A stretch of 64,000 bases of DNA from Bacteroidota bacterium (GCA_013287375.1 JABDDX010000002.1:1-64000), one strand, 5' to 3'; counted from the stretch's first letter, positions 45,344 through 55,000 are shown. Numbers and translations are program-made. Notes: generated by a model from the letters alone, not told the origin.

Positions 45344-46423
45344 ATGGACTTAAAAAATTATAAAGGCGTATTGCACGGAGATCAGGTGCAGGAGCTATTT
45401 GAAGCAGCTAAAAAGCACCAATTCGCGTTGCCAGCTGTTAACGTTATAGGTACAAACACTATAAACGCTGTGATGGAAACTGCAGCCGCGGTTAAATCAC
45501 CTGTTATTATTCAATTGTCGCACGGTGGGGCGCAATTTTATGCAGGTAAATCATTAGATAACTCAAAATTACAGGCTTGTATATTAGGCGCTACATCTGC
45601 TGCTGAGCATGTGCATTTATTGGCTGAACATTACGGTATTGCTGTAATATTACACACTGACCATTGCGCTAAAAAATTATTGCCCTGGATAGATGGCTTG
45701 TTAGATGCAGGCGAAAAATTCTTCGCTAAAACAGGCAAACCATTATTTTCTTCACATATGTTGGATCTTTCTGAAGAGCCAATTGAAGAAAATATCGAAA
45801 TATCTGCTAAATACTTAGCCCGTATGGCTAAATTGGGTATGACCCTAGAAATTGAATTAGGTGTAACCGGCGGTGAAGAAGACGGTGTTGACAACTCTGA
45901 CGTTGACAGCTCACGTTTATACACTCAGCCAGAGGATGTTGCTTATTCATACGAAGAATTATCTAAAGTTAGCCCTCGTTTTACAGTTGCGGCTGCTTTT
46001 GGTAACGTACACGGTGTTTACAAACCTGGTAACGTTAAGTTACAACCCGTTATTTTGCATAACTCACAGGAGTATGTGAAAAAGAAATTTAACCTTGCTG
46101 CTGAAAAACCGATCAACTTTGTATTCCATGGTGGGTCAGGTTCAACTCAGGAAGAAATTCGTGAGGCGATATCTTATGGCGCTATAAAAATGAATATCGA
46201 TACCGACATGCAATGGGCATACTGGGAAGGTATTAAAGATTTTTACCAGGCTAACGAAGGCTACCTGCAAACCCAGATCGGTAACCCGACAGGCGAGGAT
46301 TCTCCAAACAAAAAATACTATGATCCACGCGTTTGGTTACGTAAGGGCGAAGAGAATTTTGTAAAAAGGCTTACTGAAGCGTTTGCTGATTTAAATTGTA
46401 TTGATGCTACCAGCAAATTATAA
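45344..46423 (+). CDS. fbaA: Class II fructose-bisphosphate aldolase
   Basis: A 359-residue zinc aldolase of glycolysis and gluconeogenesis. Motifs are 'VILHTDHCAKKLLPWIDG' (metal His), 'LEIELGVTGGEEDGVDN', 'FGNVHGVYKPGN' and 'FVFHGGSGSTQEEI'. Length matches the E. coli type. Codon use is typical of a highly expressed gene. It is a single-gene transcript, with a 230-bp upstream gap and a strong terminator after the stop. Confidence 0.96.
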   Translation: MDLKNYKGVLHGDQVQELFEAAKKHQFALPAVNVIGTNTINAVMETAAAVKSPVIIQLSHGGAQFYAGKSLDNSKLQACILGATSAAEHVHLLAEHYGIAVILHTDHCAKKLLPWIDGLLDAGEKFFAKTGKPLFSSHMLDLSEEPIEENIEISAKYLARMAKLGMTLEIELGVTGGEEDGVDNSDVDSSRLYTQPEDVAYSYEELSKVSPRFTVAAAFGNVHGVYKPGNVKLQPVILHNSQEYVKKKFNLAAEKPINFVFHGGSGSTQEEIREAISYGAIKMNIDTDMQWAYWEGIKDFYQANEGYLQTQIGNPTGEDSPNKKYYDPRVWLRKGEENFVKRLTEAFADLNCIDATSKL

Positions 46424-46442
46424 TTGCTGATAATTATATTTG

Positions 46443-46476
46443 AAAGCGCTAATGTGATAAACATTAGCGCTTTTTT
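46443..46476 (+). terminator. Rho-independent terminator after fbaA
   Basis: AAAGCGCTAATGT pairs with ACATTAGCGCTTT around GATAA, then TTTTTT. It lies 20 bp after the aldolase stop and 20 bp before the GNAT gene start. Confidence 0.92.
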
Positions 46477-46495
46477 ATTGAAAGGGAATTAGATA

Positions 46496-46927
46496 ATGTC
46501 GACAAGCAAAAAGTTGGAAATAAATAAAATAAGTGATGTTGAGCGCCTGAAGATAGTTCACGCCATACGCCATGAGGTTTTTGTGGAGGGACAAAACTGT
46601 CCTGCTGAGTTGGAATATGCTAATGAAGATGAATCGGTACACTTTTTGGCTACGGTTAATGGCATACCTGCCGGTGCCTGCCGCTGGCGTAAAACGGATA
46701 ACGGCTATAAGTTGGAGCGTTTCGCAGTGTTAAATGATTTTAGAGGAATGGGTGTAGGGCAACAGATGATTAAAACTGTTTTAGATGATTTGCCAAAAGA
46801 TGCTGAATACATCTACCTGAATTCGCAGCTGGATGCTGTGACCCTATATGAGAAATTTGGCTTTGTAAAAGAGGGCGCTGAGTTTACCGAGGCGGGTATA
46901 AGGCATTATAAAATGGTGAAAGTTTAA
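46496..46927 (+). CDS. GNAT-family N-acetyltransferase
   Basis: A 143-residue single GNAT domain. 'IRHEVFVEGQNCPAELEYAN' and 'ATVNGIPAGACRWRKT' are the N-terminal strands, 'LNDFRGMGVGQQMIKTVLDD' the acetyl-CoA pyrophosphate loop, and 'YEKFGFVKEGAEFTEAGIRH' the C-terminal wall. It resembles the YjcF/ElaA group. Substrate unknown. It is convergent with the secreted-protein gene, 6 bp apart. Confidence 0.9.
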   Translation: MSTSKKLEINKISDVERLKIVHAIRHEVFVEGQNCPAELEYANEDESVHFLATVNGIPAGACRWRKTDNGYKLERFAVLNDFRGMGVGQQMIKTVLDDLPKDAEYIYLNSQLDAVTLYEKFGFVKEGAEFTEAGIRHYKMVKV

Positions 46928-46933
46928 CGCTCT

Positions 46934-47518
46934 CTATTTCTGTATTTGAAAACCGTTTACAATACTATCTAATTGGCTCCAGACGGCATTACTGTAAGGT
47001 TTTGGTGAAATCTCAAAAAATATAGCTGTCTCGTTTGCATCCGCATAATGTTGAACATGGATGGTAGCATAAAACTCAATTGGTTTTTTGGTTAGAAAAT
47101 TTAGCGTTGATATTTTTCCGCTATAGGTTTCCTGGTCGCCAGTGGCTGTTGCGGCCGTGTTTATAGTTGTTTTTGTGAAGCCGGTACTATCTGGGGAAGA
47201 TTTATTGTTGCTGTGATATAAGCCATCAAAATAGTTTGTCAGATAGGTATTTAGCAGGTTGACATTTACTTGTGGTGAACCGTCAACAAACCATAAAAAT
47301 GTATAAGCCCAATATTCGTTGCTGTTTGCATCAGCCCAACCGGGTGTAAAGCGGAGCTCTTCAATACCTTGGTAGGGTATACCGGGTGCAAAGTCAATAG
47401 GAAAGGGGATAGTTTCTGATTTCCACTTTTCAGGTAGTGGCAGCGAATAGCCTGTACTCTGGGCAAAGCATTTACCGAAAGCAAAAAGAATTAACAGGGT
47501 AAATATCGCTTTTTTCAT
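46934..47518 (-). CDS. Exported protein of unknown function
   Basis: A 194-residue protein with a signal peptide ('MKKAIFTLLILFAFGKCFAQ'). The mature part has conserved-looking aromatic patches ('GIEELRFTPGWADANSNEYW', 'TYSGKISTLNFLTKKPIEFY'), consistent with a small beta-rich domain. The signal peptide and Sphingobacteriaceae-like character are clear, the function is not. It appears to be transcribed alone. Confidence 0.7.
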   Translation of the reverse strand: MKKAIFTLLILFAFGKCFAQSTGYSLPLPEKWKSETIPFPIDFAPGIPYQGIEELRFTPGWADANSNEYWAYTFLWFVDGSPQVNVNLLNTYLTNYFDGLYHSNNKSSPDSTGFTKTTINTAATATGDQETYSGKISTLNFLTKKPIEFYATIHVQHYADANETAIFFEISPKPYSNAVWSQLDSIVNGFQIQK

Positions 47519-47691
47519 GAATAGGAATTTGATTTAATAAAGCTATGAATGAAAATTAGAAACGGGTGTTAATATTTGTTAATTCTCATCATGGCGTTAT
47601 TTTTTGGCTAAAGCCATCAATAGGAGAGGTTAACCCTCTACCTAAAGGTCGGGGCAATGATGATATAGTAAAACTAAGTTGCATTTCGTTG

Positions 47692-47745
47692 CCGTCCGCT
47701 TTAGCGGGCGGTGTTTGTATAAAGTAATTTGGGCTTTAGCCCCAA
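47692..47745. repeat. Two adjacent CTTTAGC-centred hairpins
   Basis: CCGTCCGCTTTAGCGGGCGG and TTTGGGCTTTAGCCCCAA are two short stems with a shared CTTTAGC-type centre, 16 bp apart. They are GC-rich in an AT-rich gap (47519-47749), resemble extragenic repeats common in this family, and could also end the HMG-CoA lyase transcript. Confidence 0.6.
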
Positions 47746-47749
47746 CTGA

Positions 47750-48616
47750 CTATTTAAAAACCTGATCAGCAAACATCATCGCTTCGCCAAATTTGTCTGA
47801 ATCAAGCCCCAGGAGTTCTTTTTTTGATTGGAGGTATGAGATTAGGTTTTCAGTAGCGATATTGCCTGTAAGCTCATCTTTGGCCATCGGGCAGCCTCCA
47901 TAACCTTTAAGAGCAGCATCAAAACGTTTGCAGCCGCTATTATAGGCAGCTTCAATTTTGAGTTGCCAGTTATCTGGGGTGGCATGCAGGTGCAACCCAA
48001 ATTCAGTATCGGGGAAGGTATTACATAAGGCAGGATAGATTTCGTTGATCTGCGCTGGTGTTGCAACGCCAACTGTATCTGATAAAGCAATAATGTTGAT
48101 GCCTTCGCTAACTAATCTCCCTGTCCATTTTTGTACAATCTCCACGTTCCATTCATCACCATAAGGATTACCAAAACCCATCGAAAGGTATACCAATAAT
48201 TCTTTATTCTTAACAGAACAAAGCTCATTGATGCGTTTTACGGTATCAAAAGCATCAGCTATTGATGTATTGGCATTTCGCTGCTGGAAAGTCTCAGAAA
48301 TAGAAAAAGGATAACCCAGGTAAGTTATTTCATCATGCTGGGCTGCATCCTCTGCACCGCGATAATTGGCTATGATGGCCAATAGTTTGGATCGGGTAGT
48401 GCTTAGGTCGAGTTTTTTTAATACCTCGGCAGTATCCTGCATTTGGGGTATGGCTCTGGGCGATACAAAACTGCCAAAGTCAAGGGTGTCAAAACCAACT
48501 TGCAGTAATAAATTAATGTACTTGGCTTTAACGTCGGTAGGGATAAAGTCATGGATACCCTGCATGGCATCACGCGGGCACTCGGTAATTTTTATAGTTT
48601 GGTCAGTATTATTCAC
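47750..48616 (-). CDS. Hydroxymethylglutaryl-CoA lyase
   Basis: A 288-residue HMGL-like TIM barrel. 'IKITECPRDAMQGIHDFIP' carries the metal-binding Asp, 'LSDTVGVATPAQINEIYPAL' the central motif, and 'GCKRFDAALKGYGGCPMAKD' the signature with the catalytic cysteine. It cleaves HMG-CoA to acetyl-CoA and acetoacetate in leucine breakdown. The start is GTG at 48616, inside the last codons of the NDH-2 gene (8-bp overlap), so the two are co-transcribed. Confidence 0.9.
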   Translation of the reverse strand: MNNTDQTIKITECPRDAMQGIHDFIPTDVKAKYINLLLQVGFDTLDFGSFVSPRAIPQMQDTAEVLKKLDLSTTRSKLLAIIANYRGAEDAAQHDEITYLGYPFSISETFQQRNANTSIADAFDTVKRINELCSVKNKELLVYLSMGFGNPYGDEWNVEIVQKWTGRLVSEGINIIALSDTVGVATPAQINEIYPALCNTFPDTEFGLHLHATPDNWQLKIEAAYNSGCKRFDAALKGYGGCPMAKDELTGNIATENLISYLQSKKELLGLDSDKFGEAMMFADQVFK

Positions 48617-49922
48617 CTTTGGTTACTTCTTCGGCATTGTATTTAACATCGCCCCGTACAAATCTACGTATAATCAGCCTACTACCGCCATTATAGGTCA
48701 TATAATTGCCTATCCAGTTTAAAAATACAATAAGCTTGTTGCGTGTGCCCAATAGCGAGAATAAATGCACAAATATCCATACCAGCCAGGCAAAAAATCC
48801 CTGGAATTTGATCTTGCCCAAATCTGCCACGGCTTTATTGCGGCCTATGGTGGCTAATGAGCCTTTATCGTTATATTTAAACGGTTCTGTTGCTTCGCCC
48901 CTTACTAAATGAGCTATGTTTTTGCCTACATTGTCGCCCATTTGTATAGCTACCTGTGCTACGCCAGGGTGGCCTTTTGGTGTTTCGGGGGTTATCATAG
49001 CAGCTACATCGCCAATGGCAAATATATTTGATGAGCCGTCCACGCGGCAAATATTATCGGTACGGATGCGGTTACCCCGCTCCAGTATGTTTTTATCAAT
49101 ACCATGAGGTACTACACCCGTTACACCCGCCGACCAGATCACATTTTTAGTTTCGATCACCTTTCCGCCTTCAAAAGCTATTTGATGACCATCGTAGCTT
49201 TCCACTTTCGCGTTTAATAAAAGCTCAACACCCAAATTTTGGAGGTAATCGTGCGCCGCATTTGATGCCTGTTCCGACATCGGGCCTAAAACTCTTGGTA
49301 GAAAGTCGGCAAGGTATATTTTAACGTCTTCTTTTTTAAGCTCGGGGTAGTCCTGTTCCAGTACATGATTGCGGAACTCCGCGATAGCGCCTGCCAGCTC
49401 AACACCGGTAGGGCCTGCACCCACTAAAACAAAAGTGAGGTATGGTATGCGTTCTTCTTTTACCTTTTTTAAAACCGCGTCCTCTAAATGCTGAAATATC
49501 AAGTAACGAAGATTCAATGCTTCGGGAATTGATTTCATCGGCATAGCATAATGCTCCACATCTTTGTTCCCAAAGAAATTTGTTGTTGAACCGGTTGCTA
49601 TCACCAGATAGTCATAGGTTATTTCGCCAATATTGGTTTCAATAGTGTTCTTTTCCGCATTCACTTTTTTTACATCGGCAATGCGAAAACGAAAGTTTTT
49701 TTGACCGCTAAAATTTTTACGAAAGGAGAAGGCGATGGATTCTGATTCTAGGCTACCTAAAGCCACCTGGTAAAGCAAAGGTTGAAAAGTATGGTAATTA
49801 TGCTTGTCGAGCATTAATATCTCTACAGGCGCGTCCTTAAGCCTCAGGGCAACTTCAAGCCCACCAAAGCCTCCGCCAACAATTACAACTAATGGGAATT
49901 TTGATTGGTCTGTAGTGTTCAT
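48609..49922 (-). CDS. Type II NADH dehydrogenase (NDH-2)
   Basis: A 437-residue FAD enzyme that passes electrons from NADH to quinone without pumping protons. The FAD loop is 'VVIVGGGFGGLEVALRLKDA', the NADH loop 'TFVLVGAGPTGVELAGAIAE', and 'IFAIGDVAAM' binds FAD. A hydrophobic C-terminal stretch ('FFAWLVWIFVHLFSLLGTRN') gives membrane attachment. The gene overlaps HMG-CoA lyase. Its start lies 35 bp after the secDF terminator. Confidence 0.92.
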   Translation of the reverse strand: MNTTDQSKFPLVVIVGGGFGGLEVALRLKDAPVEILMLDKHNYHTFQPLLYQVALGSLESESIAFSFRKNFSGQKNFRFRIADVKKVNAEKNTIETNIGEITYDYLVIATGSTTNFFGNKDVEHYAMPMKSIPEALNLRYLIFQHLEDAVLKKVKEERIPYLTFVLVGAGPTGVELAGAIAEFRNHVLEQDYPELKKEDVKIYLADFLPRVLGPMSEQASNAAHDYLQNLGVELLLNAKVESYDGHQIAFEGGKVIETKNVIWSAGVTGVVPHGIDKNILERGNRIRTDNICRVDGSSNIFAIGDVAAMITPETPKGHPGVAQVAIQMGDNVGKNIAHLVRGEATEPFKYNDKGSLATIGRNKAVADLGKIKFQGFFAWLVWIFVHLFSLLGTRNKLIVFLNWIGNYMTYNGGSRLIIRRFVRGDVKYNAEEVTKGE

Positions 49923-49958
49923 GGTACGCTATTTAAAATCAGATTATCTTATTAAACA

Positions 49959-49990
49959 AAAAAGGCTCCAAATGTTCTTTGGAGCCTTTT
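49959..49990 (-). terminator. Rho-independent terminator after secDF
   Basis: AAAAGGCTCCAAA pairs with TTTGGAGCCTTTT around a five-base loop, with T-tracts on both sides. It lies 18 bp past the secDF stop on the minus strand. Confidence 0.92.
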
Positions 49991-50008
49991 AAAATATGAG
50001 TTGTTATA

Positions 50009-52987
50009 TTATCTCAAGTCTTTCTTTCCAAAGTCTACGATTACCGGAGTAGCGATACAGATTGACGAGTATGTACCAAAACATACACCAATCAATAAAG
50101 CGAACGAGAATCCTCTGATAACATCACCACCGAATACGAATAATATTATCAATACGAAGAATACTGTTAAAGCTGTAATAACCGTACGGCTTAATGTATT
50201 GTTAATCGCATTGTTGATAACTGTTTTCGGATCATCAGTTTTTGAATGGTGTAATTCAAGGAATTCACGTATCCTGTCAAACACCACCACGGTATCATTT
50301 ATGGAGTAACCTATAACTGTTAATATAGCCGCTATAAATGCCTGGTCAATATCAAGCGAGAACGGAAGCACGTCCTTAAATAAAGAAAAGAAGGATAGTA
50401 CCATCAACGCATCATGCGCTGTTGCAACCATCGCACCTAAACTGAACTGCCATTTGCGGAACCTTACCAGTATGTATGCTGATATAATTAAGATAGCGAA
50501 TATAACGGTCCAGATAGCTGATTTTTTCAGCTCATCGGCAATTGTAGCACTTACTTTATGATGACTTAATATACCATCTTTAGCTATGTGAGTTGATGCA
50601 CCTGCATTTAATGATGAGATTAACGTTGATTGTACTTTTGCTTCTGCATTTTCAGAAGTATCATCAATTAAGTAGTTTGTAGTGATGCTGATGTCAGAAC
50701 CAAACGTTTTTACTTCGGTACCACGACCTAATGTTTTATCAACAGCGTTGTGTATATCTTCGGTAGTTACATTCTTATTTTCAAAACGAACCACATAGCT
50801 GCGGCCACCTTCAAAATCGACACCGTAGTTAAAACCACGGGTTGCCATAGATATTAAACCGGCAATAATGAATAAACCAGAGAAGGCGTAAAATTTGAAA
50901 CGGTTTTTTACGAAAGCGTAATTAGCGTTTTTGAAGGTATGTGAGCTCCATGGGTTTGAGAATTTAATATCCCAGCCTTTAGTAAGCATCCACTCAAATA
51001 TTAACCTCGAGATTAATAATGAACAGAATAATGAAGTTATGATACCGATCATCAAAGTAGTTGCGAAACCCTGGATAGGGCCTGAACCGAATATGAACAG
51101 GATTAAACCAGTTAGGAATGTACTGATGTTTGAATCGAGAATTGATGATAATGCATGCTTAAAGCCATCGGAAATAGCAATACGAACGGATTTGCCTAAA
51201 GCCATTTCCTCGCGGACACGCTCATAGATCAATACGTTGGCATCTACCGCTATACCTAATGTTAATACGATACCTGCAACACCCGGCATGGTTAATACCG
51301 CATGTAAGCCTGTAAGTACCCCCATCAGGAAGAACATGTTTACGATTACCGCAACTACCGCAACGGTACCTGCACGATTGTAATAAGCAACCATGAACAC
51401 CAATACTACCAGTAAGCCTAAACCTTCTGATAATAAACCGGCGTTGATAGCTTCCTGACCTAATGACGGGCCTACCACGCTTTCGTCAACTATACGTGCG
51501 GGAGCAGGTAAACGGCCAGCTTTCAATATGTTGGCTAAATCTTTGGTATCATCAGTAGTAAAGCTACCTGAAATAGAAGAGGTTCCACCGGAAATTTCAT
51601 TTTGAACAACAGGAGCTGAATAAACATTGTTATCCAATACTATGGCAATAGATTGTTTGTTATTAGGATCAGCTGATGCTTCACGTGTAATGGTTGCCCA
51701 TTTTTGTGCACCCTGTGAGTTCATATCCATCACTACTTCAGGAGTTCCTTTTTGTGGATCAACGTCAGATCGTGCATCATTAATTACATCGCCGGCAAGT
51801 ACAGCACCATCGGCACCTACTAATTTAATAGCGTATAATTCAAATATTTTGGTTTTATCAATCGGTTTTACGCCCCATAAAAATTTCATGTTGCTAGGGA
51901 TAGCCGATTTTACCGCTGGATTGTTTAAATAAGCATCCACGGTTGCAGTATCTTTTATTGCACACCAGCCAACAGTTGGGCCCGGCCTAAGTTTTTGCTG
52001 GCCTGTTTGATCCTGGTAAGTAACAGGAGCAAGAATAGCGAATAAAGGGTTTTGCTCGGCTAACTTACTTTTACCTGATAGGCCGGAAGTATCTTTAGCG
52101 GCAGTTTTTTGAACTTTATTTAATAAAGATAAGCCGCCTTTTGCAGGAGCAGCAGTAGTATCTTTTTTAACAGATGCGTTATTAGCAAGTGCTTTAGTTG
52201 TATCAGTGGCACTAGCTTTTTTAGTATCAGCTAATATTTTGTTTACGCCTGCTAATACCTGGTAAGCCTGTCCGTTTTCAAAAGTTTGATAAAACTCCAA
52301 CTTAGCAGTACCGCTTAATAGCTTACGAACACGGTCCTCATCTTTTACACCCGGCAATTCGATAAGGATACGGTTTGTACCTTCCTGTAACTGGATGTTA
52401 GGTGAAGTTACGCCAAACTGATCGATACGGGTATTTAAAACCGTGTATGATTGTTTAACCGCTGCTTTACCCTGATCTTTTAGCCAGCTTTCAACTTCAG
52501 CGTTTGACGCATCAAATTTAATGTGCGACTGATTGTCCCTGGTTGAGAAGATGGCTGCTAACTTGCCGTTAGGATTTAATTTTTCATATTCACTTACAAA
52601 TAGTGATACGAAATCACTTGTGCTGGTTTTAGTGTCAGCTTCGGCAGTGTTCAATGCCTGATTAAATGCAGGATCAGGATTATTGTCTGATAATTTCTGT
52701 ACCAGTTCTTTTAACGAGATCTGCATGGTAACGCTCATGCCACCTTCAAGGTCGAGACCTAAAGCTAACTCGTTATTTTTACAGTATTGGTAATTGTGAC
52801 CTAATATTGGATATACCGGAATAGCGGACATAGAGTCCAGATATTCCTTTTCTTTAAGCATATCGCCCTTGGCATAAGCTTTTGCATCACTTTCAACTTT
52901 GCGTGTTACCCATGTAAATGAAAGCTGGTACAAACACACCACCGCCAGCAATATGGCGAAAAATTTAACAACCCCTTTACCTTGCAT
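50009..52987 (-). CDS. secDF: Protein translocase SecD-SecF fusion
   Basis: A 992-residue RND-family protein with twelve membrane helices in two sets of six. SecD features are 'LGLDLEGGMSVTMQISLKEL', a large periplasmic P1 domain with a low-complexity Lys/Thr/Ala insert ('KKASATDTTKALANNASVKK'), and 'GIAVDANVLIYERVREEM'. SecF begins near residue 690 ('SMATRGFNYGVDFEGG') with 'TVIGYSINDTVVVFDRIREF'. It uses the proton gradient to help export through SecYEG. The fusion is standard in Bacteroidota. Confidence 0.97.
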   Translation of the reverse strand: MQGKGVVKFFAILLAVVCLYQLSFTWVTRKVESDAKAYAKGDMLKEKEYLDSMSAIPVYPILGHNYQYCKNNELALGLDLEGGMSVTMQISLKELVQKLSDNNPDPAFNQALNTAEADTKTSTSDFVSLFVSEYEKLNPNGKLAAIFSTRDNQSHIKFDASNAEVESWLKDQGKAAVKQSYTVLNTRIDQFGVTSPNIQLQEGTNRILIELPGVKDEDRVRKLLSGTAKLEFYQTFENGQAYQVLAGVNKILADTKKASATDTTKALANNASVKKDTTAAPAKGGLSLLNKVQKTAAKDTSGLSGKSKLAEQNPLFAILAPVTYQDQTGQQKLRPGPTVGWCAIKDTATVDAYLNNPAVKSAIPSNMKFLWGVKPIDKTKIFELYAIKLVGADGAVLAGDVINDARSDVDPQKGTPEVVMDMNSQGAQKWATITREASADPNNKQSIAIVLDNNVYSAPVVQNEISGGTSSISGSFTTDDTKDLANILKAGRLPAPARIVDESVVGPSLGQEAINAGLLSEGLGLLVVLVFMVAYYNRAGTVAVVAVIVNMFFLMGVLTGLHAVLTMPGVAGIVLTLGIAVDANVLIYERVREEMALGKSVRIAISDGFKHALSSILDSNISTFLTGLILFIFGSGPIQGFATTLMIGIITSLFCSLLISRLIFEWMLTKGWDIKFSNPWSSHTFKNANYAFVKNRFKFYAFSGLFIIAGLISMATRGFNYGVDFEGGRSYVVRFENKNVTTEDIHNAVDKTLGRGTEVKTFGSDISITTNYLIDDTSENAEAKVQSTLISSLNAGASTHIAKDGILSHHKVSATIADELKKSAIWTVIFAILIISAYILVRFRKWQFSLGAMVATAHDALMVLSFFSLFKDVLPFSLDIDQAFIAAILTVIGYSINDTVVVFDRIREFLELHHSKTDDPKTVINNAINNTLSRTVITALTVFFVLIILFVFGGDVIRGFSFALLIGVCFGTYSSICIATPVIVDFGKKDLR

Positions 52988-53102
52988 CTTAAATTATATA
53001 TGTAATTATTTAGTTTATAAGCCTTTTTAAAATAGACGGCAAATCTAATAAAATTTCGCTATCAAGAAATTTTAAATTAAAACAAAAAAATGACAAAAAT
53101 TG

Positions 53103-53585
53103 TTACAGCCGTTCCAGTGTTATGAATGAATACGGAAGCGGGTTTTTCTCGTCGGGTTCGAAGTCTTCATGTTCAACTTCTTTCCATTCGGTTTTGTCTA
53201 TCTCAGGGAAAAATGTATCAGCATCAAAGCTTTTGTGGATTATGGTTAGATAAATGCGATCGGTAAGATGCATTGCCAGTTTGTATATCTCGGCGCCGCC
53301 GCCAATGAAAACCTCGTCTTCATCTTTACATAAGGCTAATCCATCTTCGATAGATTTCACCACCTCACAGCCGGGGATCGTAATATCCTGACGGGTTACC
53401 ACGATGTTTCTGCGGCGTGGCAGCGGCTTGCCAACAGAATCAAAAGTTTTGCGCCCCATGATGATGGTACGGCCTGAGGTGATGTCCTTAAAATGTTTAA
53501 GGTCGTTAGGCATGTGCCATAACAGTTGGTTTCTTTTGCCGATGGCGTGGTTTTCGCCTATGGCGACTATGATGGATACTGTCAT
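53103..53585 (-). CDS. folA: Dihydrofolate reductase
   Basis: A 160-residue NADPH-dependent enzyme that regenerates tetrahydrofolate. 'VAIGENHAIGKRNQLLWHMP' is the Met20 loop and substrate site, 'HFKDITSGRTIIMGRKTFDS' the cofactor region, and 'VFIGGGAEIYKLAM' the second NADPH loop. Its ATG overlaps the doc stop (ATGA), so it is translationally coupled to the toxin gene. It serves the thymidylate synthase encoded at the start of the same operon. Confidence 0.95.
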   Translation of the reverse strand: MTVSIIVAIGENHAIGKRNQLLWHMPNDLKHFKDITSGRTIIMGRKTFDSVGKPLPRRRNIVVTRQDITIPGCEVVKSIEDGLALCKDEDEVFIGGGAEIYKLAMHLTDRIYLTIIHKSFDADTFFPEIDKTEWKEVEHEDFEPDEKNPLPYSFITLERL

Positions 53586-53965
53586 TTGTTAATTTCTACT
53601 AATCGTTCCTGTATCCAGGATTTTATTTCTTCAATATGAATTTCACCTTTACTTGCGGCGATTGTCATGTGGTACTTGTCTTCTTGAAAAGCTATAATGT
53701 CGTATCCGAAAATATATAATGTTGCTCTCAACAAAACGTAAGCGGTACGTTTATTGCCATCCATGAAAGGATGATTGATAATGATGCTCTCAAATATGGC
53801 AGCTGCTTTTTCAACAGGTGATGGATACAGGTCTTGCTGATCGAAAGTAGCATAAGGTCTTGCAAGGGCTGCAAGCAGTAATCCTTTATCTCTTATCCCC
53901 TGACTCCCGCCATAATCATTAATAGACCTGTCGTGAATTTTTATTGCGAACTCTAAATCAATCAT
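53582..53965 (-). CDS. doc: Doc/Fic-type toxin (death-on-curing family)
   Basis: A 127-residue Fic-fold protein of the Doc group. The core motif 'HPFMDGNKRTAYVLL' starts at His 65 and matches HPFxDGNKRT. Doc proteins phosphorylate EF-Tu and stall translation, while other Fic proteins AMPylate; the short length and full motif favour Doc. It overlaps its upstream antitoxin by 4 bp and folA downstream by 4 bp. Confidence 0.9.
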   Translation of the reverse strand: MIDLEFAIKIHDRSINDYGGSQGIRDKGLLLAALARPYATFDQQDLYPSPVEKAAAIFESIIINHPFMDGNKRTAYVLLRATLYIFGYDIIAFQEDKYHMTIAASKGEIHIEEIKSWIQERLVEINK

Positions 53966-54147
53966 TCCGCAAGGCGCCTTAAAAGCTCATCATCTTCTTT
54001 AAAAACCTTGTCAATAAATTTATCAAGATCTTTATTGGTGGATTGACGCTGGATGGAATTTATATAATTAAGAATTTCGGGCAATATATTTTCAGGCACA
54101 TTATCTATTGCTTTATGTATTTCCGATTTTAACTGCACCGTGGTCAT
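53962..54147 (-). CDS. Antitoxin of the Doc toxin
   Basis: A 61-residue protein from the ATG at 54147 ('MTTVQLKSEIHKAIDNVPEN'); the ORF track starts at an upstream TTG. Its helical, acidic C-terminus ('KFIDKVFKEDDELLRRLAE') would be the toxin-binding part. It is assigned by position and the ATGA overlap with doc; I see no classic Phd or RelB DNA-binding motif with certainty. Confidence 0.72.
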   Translation of the reverse strand: MTTVQLKSEIHKAIDNVPENILPEILNYINSIQRQSTNKDLDKFIDKVFKEDDELLRRLAE

Positions 54148-54167
54148 ATACAAATCTAGCAAAAACT

Positions 54168-54962
54168 TTAAACCGCAACAATACCCTTTATATGCGGATG
54201 CGGGTCATAATTCTCTAAAGTGAAGTCTTCGTATTTGAATGAAAATATATCTTTCACATCCGGATTTATCTTCATTGTCGGTAATGGCCTTGGATCGCGG
54301 CTGAGTTGCAGCTTGGCTTGTTCCAGGTGATTGTTGTAGATGTGAGCATCGCCGAACGTATGGATAAAGTCGCCATATTCTAAACCACATACCTGGGCCA
54401 TCATCATGGTAAGTAAAGCATAGGATGCGATGTTGAAAGGTACACCCAAAAATATATCGGCGCTGCGTTGATAGAGCTGGCATGATAATTTACCATCGAG
54501 CACATAAAACTGAAATAGACTATGGCAGGGTGGAAGCGCCATCTGGTTAACATCGGCCACGTTCCATGCCGATACAATCATGCGGCGGGAATCGGGATTG
54601 TTTTTGATTTGATTTACTACCTGACTAATCTGATCGATATGGCCGCCATCAGGCGTAGGCCATGACCGCCATTGGTAGCCATACACCGGGCCGAGGTTGC
54701 CGTCGGCATCTGCCCATTCATCCCATATGCGCACGCCGTTTTCTTTAAGATAGGCAATGTTGGTATCGCCGCTCAAAAACCATATCAGCTCGTGTATGAT
54801 GGATTTAAGGTGCAGCTTTTTGGTTGTTACCAGCGGGAAGCCGTCCTGCAGGTTAAATCGCATCTGGTATCCGAATACGCTTATCGTCCCCGTTCCGGTG
54901 CGATCGTGTTTCTGCGTGCCGGTATCCATCACATGGCGCATTAAATCCAGGTATTGTTTCAT
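54168..54962 (-). CDS. thyA: Thymidylate synthase
   Basis: A 264-residue enzyme that methylates dUMP to dTMP and yields dihydrofolate, which FolA then reduces. The nucleophile is Cys 146 in '[15 protein letters not shown]', with '[17 protein letters not shown]' (phosphate-binding Arg) and '[20 protein letters not shown]'. Length equals E. coli ThyA. It leads a four-gene minus-strand set (thyA, antitoxin, doc, folA). A GAATGAGTGATT repeat lies just upstream of the start. Confidence 0.97.
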   Translation of the reverse strand: MKQYLDLMRHVMDTGTQKHDRTGTGTISVFGYQMRFNLQDGFPLVTTKKLHLKSIIHELIWFLSGDTNIAYLKENGVRIWDEWADADGNLGPVYGYQWRSWPTPDGGHIDQISQVVNQIKNNPDSRRMIVSAWNVADVNQMALPPCHSLFQFYVLDGKLSCQLYQRSADIFLGVPFNIASYALLTMMMAQVCGLEYGDFIHTFGDAHIYNNHLEQAKLQLSRDPRPLPTMKINPDVKDIFSFKYEDFTLENYDPHPHIKGIVAV

Positions 54963-54968
54963 ATTATT

Positions 54969-55000
54969 GAGTGAATGAGTGATTGGGTGAATGAGTGATT
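54969..55000. repeat. GAATGAGTGATT tandem repeat upstream of thyA
   Basis: GTGAATGAGTGATT is followed directly by GGGTGAATGAGTGATT. The same unit makes the inverted pair around the broken four-helix-bundle gene near 39.1 and 39.5 kb. It starts 7 bp from the thyA start codon, so it could lie in its leader. Confidence 0.65.
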
